DNA of 22,993 nucleotides from Actinomycetes bacterium (lineage in GTDB: Bacteria > Actinomycetota > Acidimicrobiia > Acidimicrobiales > RAAP-2), in assembly GCA_021784205.1 (NCBI GenBank), contig JAJXTB010000025.1, forward strand, positions 1 through 22,993, in the 5' to 3' direction. Shown here piece after piece: positions 1 to 6,067 of this stretch. A program made the translations under genes and the position numbers. The notes beneath the pieces are model-generated. The model ran no database searches. It was not told where the DNA came from and saw nothing but the letters and a program-made list of their open reading frames with translations. Numbering within the stretch: the stretch's first letter is position 1; each line of letters opens with the position of its first letter.

Positions 1-70
1 ACCTCACCGACCGACTGGGGCACGATCTAGCCATAGAACTCAAGGTTCAGTCGCGGCAAGTGCTCACCAG

Positions 71-1117
71 TCAGCGGCTCAGTGGAAAGCCTGCCCTACT
101 CGAGACAAACCTTCCAGTCCCATTAGTGGTGCGCGCCGGCAGCACGGTGATCGCCCGACCAGCAAAGGGTCCGACGTCGGTATCGAGTGACCAGCCGAAC
201 TTCGCGAGTGAGGACCGGGCCGAGTACGGAATCGTCAATTCCATCGCGAAACGCTCCGTATCGTGGGGTGACACGGGCGTCGCCTGGGCGCAGTTAAGTG
301 CGTACGTGTGCGCTTCGGGCCGGGTCCCTTTGACGCCGGGCGCGAGGAAGATGGACTCGGTGAAATTCGGACACGGCGTGAAGTGCACGGTTGTGTTTGT
401 CGGATTGCGCAGCGTGACCACGTAGTGCAAGGTCGTTCCTGCGCGCAGGGAGCGGGGCAGGGTGACGGTGGCGAGGAGCGTTCCAACGCTGCCCGGTGGC
501 GCCACAGTGGCCCCACTCGTCGGCGGCCAGACGCCGAGGTGGCTCTCCTCGAGGCCGCAAGCGACGTCCAGGTCGAGGTGGTTGACGCCAACGGTACCGC
601 GGCGATTGGCGAAGACGACGCGTATGGCGTCGTACGTGAAGGCGCGTTCATTCGCGAGGATCTGTGCTTCTGAGGGCGAGTTCAACGCGTTACAGCCAAC
701 CGACGTACCCAACAGCAAGAGTCCGTTTCGACCCGTCGCGACGTTCGCGGCATTCAGATCGCCGAAGTACGTGCCGGTCTTTCGAACCTGCAGCGGCCGC
801 CAGCCCTGCGTCGCTGACAGTCCCTCGAGGTTGGGGTAGCCGCTCAGTCGACAGAGGGGACCCGTGTTGGTGAGGACGATTGTCGTCAGATCGTTGCCGA
901 GGCCCACACCACCGCGGCCCACCCGGGCGCGGAACTGGCTCGCGCGACATGCCGGGGCGGCGGGCAACGTCGTCGTGCTCGGGACCGTCGTAGTCGTCGG
1001 CGAGGCGGCGAGCGCAGCCCACGGAACCACGCCGCTCGGTGAAGCGGAGCCGCACGAGCTCAGGGCCACTGCCGCGACGCCGATCACGACCATATGGACA
1101 AGCCGATCGGCCCTCAT
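71..1117 (-). CDS. DUF4232-domain lipoprotein
   Basis: This 348-residue protein is probably exported and lipid-anchored. A short basic N-terminus and hydrophobic stretch end in a lipobox, Leu19-Ser-Ser-Cys22, followed by a low-complexity Ala/Thr/Pro linker to about residue 55. Residues of roughly 56-200 resemble DUF4232: an initial CRASQF, TNTGPLCRLSGYP and later conserved Cys residues. The remaining third (about 205-325) looks like a second beta-sandwich with NPTNTTVHFTPCPNF and paired cysteines. The molecular function of DUF4232 proteins is unknown; they are common cell-envelope lipoproteins in actinobacteria. The ATG at 1117 lacks a clear Shine-Dalgarno but lies 6 bases after TAGGAT, which fits a leaderless transcript. 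It stands alone on the minus strand. I am confident of the gene and its lipoprotein nature, and moderately so of the family. Confidence 0.85.
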   Translation of the reverse strand: MRADRLVHMVVIGVAAVALSSCGSASPSGVVPWAALAASPTTTTVPSTTTLPAAPACRASQFRARVGRGGVGLGNDLTTIVLTNTGPLCRLSGYPNLEGLSATQGWRPLQVRKTGTYFGDLNAANVATGRNGLLLLGTSVGCNALNSPSEAQILANERAFTYDAIRVVFANRRGTVGVNHLDLDVACGLEESHLGVWPPTSGATVAPPGSVGTLLATVTLPRSLRAGTTLHYVVTLRNPTNTTVHFTPCPNFTESIFLAPGVKGTRPEAHTYALNCAQATPVSPHDTERFAMELTIPYSARSSLAKFGWSLDTDVGPFAGRAITVLPARTTNGTGRFVSSRAGFPLSR

Positions 1118-1123
1118 AGGCGA

Positions 1124-1129
1124 ATCCTA
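1124..1129 (-). promoter_or_regulatory. Candidate -10 box, leaderless start of the DUF4232 gene
   Basis: On the minus strand TAGGAT (TANNNT) is followed by 6 bases and then the ATG at 1117, so transcription would start at or next to the start codon. There is no purine-rich ribosome binding site. No convincing -35 was found. Confidence 0.4.
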
Positions 1130-1262
1130 GGGAGATCCGGGATTCGGCGGTCGCCGGCAGTCGTCCCGATGCCTGCTGCATGGGGAGGGCAATCGCACGT
1201 GTCGCGGTGCGGTGAGTGGCCCCTTGCGAAGTGATCCCACGCTACCCGCGTGCGATGTGAAG

Positions 1263-1276
1263 CGGCCCACGGGCCG
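1263..1276 (-). terminator. Possible hairpin terminator after the haloacid dehalogenase gene
   Basis: A perfect inverted repeat CGGCCC-AC-GGGCCG lies 57 bases past the stop of the minus-strand HAD gene, with no T-run on that strand. It could be a GC-rich terminator lacking a U-tail, or chance in GC-rich DNA. Nothing else is recognisable in the 1118-1333 gap. Confidence 0.25.
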
Positions 1277-1333
1277 ATTGCCTACTGGCGTAGTGCGACT
1301 ATCGATACACGCTGTGACGTGGCGGTCGCGACG

Positions 1334-2047
1334 TCACGTCGCGGCGGCGGCGTCGGCAAATGCGGCCATCGAGGTGAACGTCCAAGTAGGCGTGACCGGC
1401 GCCGGCGGGGCAGGTGTCGCGCCCCAGCCGGGTGTGCCGTGTCGCCGGTTGATCCAAACCGTTTGGAGCCCCATGGCCTGTGCAGGAACGTGATCGTGAA
1501 AGAGGCTCTGGGCCACGTGGAGCAACTTCCCCGTACCGATGCCGAGCCGCTGGCGCTCGCGCTCGAGTGCCTCGAAGTTTCGTGGCGATGGCTTGTAGGA
1601 GCCAATGTCCTCGGCCGTGATCACGCTCGTGAAGGTCACGCCCAGTCGTTCGTTCGACTTCGCGAACGACTGGTGATCGATGTTCGAAAGGATGATGAGT
1701 TGATAACGAGTCGCGAGCCGGGCGAGCGACTCGGTAGAGTCGCTGAACGCGGGCCAGTCGGGTACCGAGTTCGCCAGCGACCCGGCCTCGTCGTCGCTCA
1801 CGGGTACGCCAAGCTGTTTGCCAAGGCTCCGCATGGCGCGGGCGAGAATGGCGGGGTAGATGTCGCCGGGGAAGTCCACCTCGGCAGTCGCTTCGTGGCT
1901 GGCGTACGCGCTGAGTAACGCCTCATTGGTCATGTCAAGGCCGTGGTCGTCAGCCCACGGGCGCAGCACCGCGGTGAGGCCCGTCTCCCAGTCGATGAGG
2001 GTGCCGTAGCAATCAAAGCTGAGGGCGTCAAAGTCATTGAGGTTCAT
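1334..2047 (-). CDS. Haloacid dehalogenase, type II (HAD superfamily)
   Basis: The 237-residue protein has the HAD type II dehalogenase layout. Motif I is FDCYGTLIDWE with nucleophile Asp12. Motif II is the Ser of LSNIDH in the middle. Motif III is the Lys of IGSYKPSPRNFE, and the motif IV region is HVAQSLFHDHVPAQAMG, followed by the family's typical TVWINRR. Such enzymes hydrolyse (S)-2-haloacids through an aspartyl ester, although many members have unknown or phosphatase-like substrates. Length matches the family (220-240). The C-terminus ends in an Ala-rich tail. The start ATG at 2047 has only a weak upstream purine stretch, but the FDALSFDCYGT motif begins immediately after it, so a later start is not possible. 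It is a cytoplasmic enzyme; neighbours give no substrate clue. Confidence 0.85.
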   Translation of the reverse strand: MNLNDFDALSFDCYGTLIDWETGLTAVLRPWADDHGLDMTNEALLSAYASHEATAEVDFPGDIYPAILARAMRSLGKQLGVPVSDDEAGSLANSVPDWPAFSDSTESLARLATRYQLIILSNIDHQSFAKSNERLGVTFTSVITAEDIGSYKPSPRNFEALERERQRLGIGTGKLLHVAQSLFHDHVPAQAMGLQTVWINRRHGTPGWGATPAPPAPVTPTWTFTSMAAFADAAAAT

Positions 2048-2185
2048 GGTCGGTCCACGCAGTCGACGATTGAGGTGGCCGGTCTCGGCTCACGCAAGCA
2101 CGGTAACAGAGCAATTTCGAAACCATCGCGTTACCGCAATCACGCAATGGTTAGTCGTGATGATGGTTCACACTCGCTGGCCGCG

Positions 2186-2932
2186 CTAACCAAAGGTCCG
2201 TTCGAGCCACTCGTGCCAGGACGATGCAACTGCCGCGCCATCCACCGCTGCACCAAACGCATGAATCGCCATGCCGACGGGCTGTCCAAACGCGTTGCGC
2301 CCAAAGAACCGCACGAGCAACGACGAGGTTCGAATGCCGAGGAAGTTCGCTGTGAGATAGTCGACGACCCCGTCGACATTTGCCACACCGTGTAGCGCGA
2401 GATGCACCTCACTTCCGACACCGACGTCCGGTCCTATGTCAAGAGCCCGTTTCAACTGTTCGAAGGCCCCCGGCGAGGCCGAACTGGCAGGACCCTGAAT
2501 GCCGCCCGGTACGTCCCCAACGAACGTCACCGGTTGCCCATTGAAGAATTCGAGGTACTGACCAAGGGTGTGCAGGTAGAAGTCCGTGTGCTGTTGGACG
2601 GCGTCGTTCTGAGTGTCCCAATCGTCGACGAAGATGCCAGTGTGGACGTAACGAAGTTTCGACGATCCATGACGGTCCTCGATGGCGTAGTCGAGGGCGT
2701 TGAACCAGTCGCCCCGCTGCATTCGTATGGCTAAGTGATGCGGAGGATCCCAGCTAGTCGTTCCTTCACCAAGCGGAGGAATCGGCATCGGGAAGAGCCA
2801 TGCAGCAAGTCCGTCGGTAGTCGCCACTGCCCGCCAGACCTTGTCGGGACTTGCTGGAAGATCGATTGTGCGCTCGCACTTGAATTCCGGGGACAACTCA
2901 CACGCTCCTTCATCAATCCAAGATTGGATCAC
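2186..2932 (-). CDS. SRPBCC / AHSA1-type START-fold protein
   Basis: The 248-residue protein opens with the SRPBCC signature: KCERTIDLPASPDKVWRAV (about residues 19-36), then TTDGLAAWLFP, and a WFNALDYAIED/LRYVHTGIF core, typical of the Activator-of-Hsp90-ATPase-like (AHSA1) branch. These are ligand-binding helix-grip folds whose ligands are usually unknown. The C-terminal third (about 165-248) contains DYLTANFLGIRTSSLLVRFFGRN and may be a second, shorter helix-grip unit. The GTG at 2932 is taken as start; a TTG at 2896 preceded by GGAG (GAAGGAGCGTGTGAG) would give a protein 12 residues shorter and still include the domain. It lies 138 bases upstream of the HAD gene on the same strand, so cotranscription is possible but not shown. 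Confidence 0.75.
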   Translation of the reverse strand: MIQSWIDEGACELSPEFKCERTIDLPASPDKVWRAVATTDGLAAWLFPMPIPPLGEGTTSWDPPHHLAIRMQRGDWFNALDYAIEDRHGSSKLRYVHTGIFVDDWDTQNDAVQQHTDFYLHTLGQYLEFFNGQPVTFVGDVPGGIQGPASSASPGAFEQLKRALDIGPDVGVGSEVHLALHGVANVDGVVDYLTANFLGIRTSSLLVRFFGRNAFGQPVGMAIHAFGAAVDGAAVASSWHEWLERTFG

Positions 2933-3067
2933 AGATTTGAGATGGCCAGCTAATCGATTGGTTTGTCTCGAAGATGCAGTCTGACCCTACTCCAGGGCGT
3001 ATTTTGCTCAGGCAAACTTCGGTCGCAGACATCTTCGTCGGTGCGGTCGCGTGCGGCCCGAATTGGG

Positions 3068-3172
3068 ACCATTTGAACCTTCGAGCGGTGTCACATCGAT
3101 TCGGCGATCGCTATAGATGCTGACCGACTGCTGCGAGGTGAACTGCCCCGCGATTCCTGGAGCGTCTCTATG
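3068..3172 (-). pseudogene. Possible remnant of an IS3-family transposase
   Basis: In the 254-base gap between the SRPBCC and protease genes a minus-strand frame reads IHRDAPGIAGQFTS and then SVSIYSDRRIDVTPLEGSNG. This resembles the catalytic-core segment of IS3/IS6110-type OrfB proteins (H-x-D-x-G-x-QY-[TV]S, IRYSERL, PSVGSVGD) with small deletions. The rest of the transposase and the element ends are absent, so if real it is a dead fragment. The match is from memory of the family and could be chance. Confidence 0.25.
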
Positions 3173-3186
3173 AATCTCGGGGCGGT

Positions 3187-4086
3187 TCAACTGAGCCAAT
3201 TCTTTAGACCGGGGACGGTCTTCAGGAAGTTCTGCACCTCGAGCGTGTCGAGGCGTGAGGCCACGTTGGTGGCATTGCAGTACGTGTCGCCAGTACTCGT
3301 GAGACCAACGAGTACCGGATTCGGCTGGAGTCGATTAAGCATGTTCGGCCCTCCGGAGTCTCCGACGCACGCGCCAGCCGATGGGTCCGTCGGGGTGCTC
3401 ACCTGACTCTCATAGATGAAATCGTTGGTCAGTGAGTTGAACGACAAAGTGCCTACTTGGCGCACACCTGATCCCAGACCGAAGACCGAGAACGTTGAAC
3501 CCTGGGAGAGGGTATGACTCGCCGCTAACTCCCCGAGGTAGTTCATCGTTGGATCCATCGGGAAGTTCGTGAACGAGTTCAGCCCCGACTCACCACTGGC
3601 GACCGTCAGAGCGGAGACATCGCCTACGTAAGCGTTTCCAAGCCCCTGACTCAGTCGGAACGATGGATTTAGGTCGACGAGGTTCACGGTGATCCAAGAG
3701 GACGGTGGCTTGTGACACGGAGTGCTCAGCGAACACGGAGGCTGTGAGCACTCAGATTGCGCGCACCCCCCAAACGAGGAGCTGGTGGAGATATGAAAGG
3801 TTGGACTCGGGAGTCCGTACTGGGCCGCGTAGGCCCGTGTCAGCGCGATGCAGTGAGATGCGGTCAAAAAGACTGTTGGTGTCACGAAGATGCCCGAGCA
3901 AATGAAGTAGTAGTCGGTACCCAATGTCGTCGTTTCCGACGTCCATAGCGAGCCGATATTGCCGTACTGGGTCGCATTTGTGGCGTTCGTTCCATTGGTA
4001 ATGGCCCCAGTTGGCGCGCTTACGCTGAGCAATAAAAACCCTGCGCAAATCGCGCCGAGACCCATACGAGAAAACAATCTCATCAT
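3187..4086 (-). CDS. Secreted trypsin-like serine protease (S1 family)
   Basis: With the ATG at 4086 this is 299 residues. A signal peptide (basic MMRLFSR, hydrophobic core, SAPTGA at the end) is followed directly by ITNGTNAT, which matches the mature IVGG-type N-terminus of S1 peptidases. The triad is intact: His78 in TASHC, Asp156 in YVGDVSAL, and Ser244 in CVGDSGGP. Four Cys in a Ser/Pro-rich insertion (about 108-124) probably form disulfides. It is predicted to cleave proteins outside the cell. A TTG at 4116, six bases after TACCGT, would lengthen the N-terminus by ten residues; ATG 4086 or 4083 after the G-run is preferred because it gives a normal signal peptide. It is divergent from the Asp-box gene. 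Base composition is less GC-rich than in the metabolic genes. Confidence 0.88.
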   Translation of the reverse strand: MMRLFSRMGLGAICAGFLLLSVSAPTGAITNGTNATNATQYGNIGSLWTSETTTLGTDYYFICSGIFVTPTVFLTASHCIALTRAYAAQYGLPSPTFHISTSSSFGGCAQSECSQPPCSLSTPCHKPPSSWITVNLVDLNPSFRLSQGLGNAYVGDVSALTVASGESGLNSFTNFPMDPTMNYLGELAASHTLSQGSTFSVFGLGSGVRQVGTLSFNSLTNDFIYESQVSTPTDPSAGACVGDSGGPNMLNRLQPNPVLVGLTSTGDTYCNATNVASRLDTLEVQNFLKTVPGLKNWLS

Positions 4087-4122
4087 GCCCCCCCGGGATA
4101 CGAGACACCGCCTCAAGAGCGG

Positions 4123-4128
4123 ACGGTA
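4123..4128 (-). promoter_or_regulatory. Candidate -10 box of the serine protease gene
   Basis: TACCGT on the minus strand would place the transcript start near 4116, where a TTG in the protease frame begins. It would serve either a leaderless TTG start or a 30-base leader to the ATG at 4086. Confidence 0.3.
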
Positions 4129-4336
4129 GCCAGCGAGAAGGTCCCCGTCAATAGCATGAACTGATCGCTACATCGCGTTTTGGGAAGTGGACTTCCTCGA
4201 ATTGGGCGTGACCAGGACTTCTAAGTCGGCCATCGGTGCCAGGCGCAATGCCTTTTGGAACGTAATCGTTTGCGGTTTGGAACACTCCTTGCGATTCGAA
4301 CGGACTTGAACGTACCCTTAATGTTCGGTCGTCTCG

Positions 4337-4386
4337 GAAGCTCGTGTTTGAGCTTCGAACACTGCAACCGTGCTTGAACACGGAGG
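4337..4386 (+). promoter_or_regulatory. Hairpins and Shine-Dalgarno in the leader of the Asp-box gene
   Basis: A perfect inverted repeat GAAGCTC-6-GAGCTTC spans 4337-4356. A second, CCGTG-CTTGAA-CACGG, spans 4368-4383 and pairs part of the GGAGG Shine-Dalgarno (4382-4386), which sits only three bases before the ATG at 4390. An alternative near-match GTGTTTG/CGAACAC overlaps the first hairpin. The rest of the 273-base divergent intergenic region shows no other clear signal. Confidence 0.35.
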
Positions 4387-4389
4387 CAC

Positions 4390-5565
4390 ATGAGGTCTCG
4401 AGTTGTCGTAGCGACGTCAATGATCATCGCCGATACTTTCTTTGCGTCCATGGGTGTCGCGGGCGCGACGACGTCGCGATATCTGACGTCGATCTGGTTC
4501 TCTTCGCCGGCTAACGGCTACGGCGCCGTGGTCCAGACGATCACTTCGACTAGCGGTTCGTCCTTGGCTTGTACTGACTACGTCGGACGCACGAGCGACG
4601 GTGGTCGTCGCTTTCGGAACTTCACAAGGATTGGCACTTGGAACTGCGCGCATGCGGGAGGTGCCACCGCTCTCACCTTCGATGGCACCGGCGATGGCTT
4701 CTTCTACGGCCCCAATCTCTACGAGAGTCATGACGCCGGCACCACGTGGTCGCGCGTGCGTACCAGTGGCCGAGTGGTAGACATCTCGACCATTGGGCGT
4801 TCCGTGTGGATGATCGAGGCGCTGTGCACGCCACAAGAAGTTGCGCGCAATGCAACGTGCCCCCTGAAGATGCAGCAGTCCTCTGACGGAGGGCGCAGCT
4901 GGTCTGGGCCGGCAGCTCTCCCAGGAACTTCCTTGGCATACCCGGCCGCGGGGGCCGCGCCCGCCGCGGGTCAAACAATCCTCACTCGCCTCGACCAACG
5001 GCGTGGCGTTTACTCGATTGCGCCGTGGGTGTCCGGTTCCGTGAGAAGTGGTCGAGTCCAAACCTGGGTGACCGACAACGCCGGACGTTCATGGGTGCGG
5101 CATGACATCACCTGCGACATCCCGACGATGAGCGAAATGATGGCGGTGTCGCCGTCGGGCGTCTGGACGGCGGTTTGCGCAGGCGGGCCGAGTACAGGCA
5201 GCCAAGAAAAGTCGGTCATGCGCTCGACGAATCAAGGGCGAACGTGGACGTTCGTGGCTGGGTGCTCCATCTCGCAGCAATCATGCGGTGGCCCATTTAG
5301 CGTTGGCTATCTCGGAGTCGTGAGTGCTCCGAGCGCTGCACTCCTCGTTGAGTCGGGCATGAGAAGTCCGCTTCGCGTCAGTCACAACGGAGGACGGACG
5401 TGGACGTCGATCAATGGGGCAGTGTCGGATTCGGGTGATGGAGTGGTGAGCATTCAGTTCTTCGGTCCTCGTGAAGGCTTGGGGTTGACGTCGTCGTCGA
5501 ATCTGATCGTCCACACTGCAGACGGCGGAGTCCATTGGCAAACGTATCGAGCTCGCGTCGGGTGA
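4390..5565 (+). CDS. Secreted Asp-box (BNR) repeat beta-propeller protein
   Basis: The 391-residue protein starts with a signal peptide of about 26 residues ending SMGVAGA. The mature part carries recurring Asp-box motifs (S/T-x-D/N-x-G-x-x-W) roughly every 50 residues: TSDGGRRF (about 69), SHDAGTTW (112), SSDGGRSW (164), TDNAGRSW (227), STNQGRTW (279), SHNGGRTW (331) and TADGGVHW (377). Seven regularly spaced motifs fit a beta-propeller of the sialidase/sortilin (VPS10)/photosynthesis-stability-factor type. Such domains bind or hydrolyse glycans or act as scaffolds; no sialidase catalytic arginine triad could be recognised, so a binding role is more likely. It is extracytoplasmic. The start is supported by GGAGG, though the spacing is short. 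It is divergent from the protease gene. Confidence 0.85.
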   Translation: MRSRVVVATSMIIADTFFASMGVAGATTSRYLTSIWFSSPANGYGAVVQTITSTSGSSLACTDYVGRTSDGGRRFRNFTRIGTWNCAHAGGATALTFDGTGDGFFYGPNLYESHDAGTTWSRVRTSGRVVDISTIGRSVWMIEALCTPQEVARNATCPLKMQQSSDGGRSWSGPAALPGTSLAYPAAGAAPAAGQTILTRLDQRRGVYSIAPWVSGSVRSGRVQTWVTDNAGRSWVRHDITCDIPTMSEMMAVSPSGVWTAVCAGGPSTGSQEKSVMRSTNQGRTWTFVAGCSISQQSCGGPFSVGYLGVVSAPSAALLVESGMRSPLRVSHNGGRTWTSINGAVSDSGDGVVSIQFFGPREGLGLTSSSNLIVHTADGGVHWQTYRARVG

Positions 5566-5677
5566 GTCGCCCTCGTCATCTCGACGTGGTGGCGCTTCAG
5601 TTCTCAACGCCGCCGGCGCATAGGCTGAGAGACGACTTTCGCGCGGAACTATCCGCGGAAGGTCACGCGGAAGTCCC

Positions 5678-5749
5678 GCTCCCGTAGCTCAGGGGATAGA
5701 GCATCGGTTTCCTAAACCGTGAGCGCAGGTTCGAATCCTGCCGGGAGCA
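5678..5749 (+). tRNA. tRNA-Arg (anticodon CCT)
   Basis: The 72 bases fold into a complete cloverleaf. Acceptor stem GCTCCCG/CGGGAGC, D stem GCTC/GAGC, anticodon loop TTCCTAA with anticodon CCT at 5711-5713, and T arm GCAGG-TTCGAAT-CCTGC. The discriminator is A at 5749 and CCA is not encoded. The anticodon stem has a T-T mismatch at its outermost pair. It reads AGG arginine codons. A run of six T follows at 5751-5756 and probably ends transcription. Confidence 0.96.
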
Positions 5750-5772
5750 CTTTTTTGACCTGAACCCCTGTT

Positions 5773-5802
5773 ACCGGCGAAGTCCTCAAGAAGGGCGCCG
5801 GT
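5773..5802 (+). terminator. Possible hairpin terminator downstream of tRNA-Arg
   Basis: Seven-base perfect arms ACCGGCG and CGCCGGT enclose 16 bases that can pair partly (CCT with AGG). It is not followed by a T-run; the T-run at 5751-5756 precedes it. Confidence 0.3.
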
Positions 5803-5968
5803 CAGCGCGGTGCAGGTGGAATCGCTGTGATTCGACGAGGATGGTCACGGGCAGCTGAGGCTTCTCATCCCCAGTGGAACTCGGGTGTCGCGTCCCCACC
5901 TCGTGGTGCGAATGGGACGCTCATCACCGTTGCTGGCTCGCACGACTCCATGGTGCGTCGCCTGCGGT

Positions 5969-5995
5969 CACTCGCGAGTGGTCGCTCGCTAAAAT
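5969..5995 (+). promoter_or_regulatory. Candidate promoter with palindromic operator for the GH15 gene
   Basis: TAAAAT (5990-5995) is a near-consensus -10 box. The perfect 12-base palindrome CACTCGCGAGTG (5969-5980) lies nine bases upstream of it, in the -35/spacer zone, which is where an operator would sit. The leader to the TTG at 6068 would be about 65 bases. Confidence 0.4.
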
Positions 5996-6067
5996 TGTGA
6001 CGACTGATCGATTTGGTTCGTCCGTTCGCGTCATCGTGGCGCACTCACCGTTCCCGAAAGAGTCCAT

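Larger units (their letters stand above)
5750..6067. other. Intergenic region between tRNA-Arg and the GH15 gene
   Basis: This 318-base stretch holds no convincing gene. It contains the T-run just after the tRNA, an inverted repeat ACCGGCG...CGCCGGT at 5773-5802 with a 16-base interior (possible terminator) and the palindrome and -10-like box described at 5969-5995. Confidence 0.6.

Noticed and set aside
5641..5677. Short direct repeats of CGCGGA just upstream of tRNA-Arg
   Set aside because: Three imperfect copies in GC-rich DNA without even spacing; probably chance.
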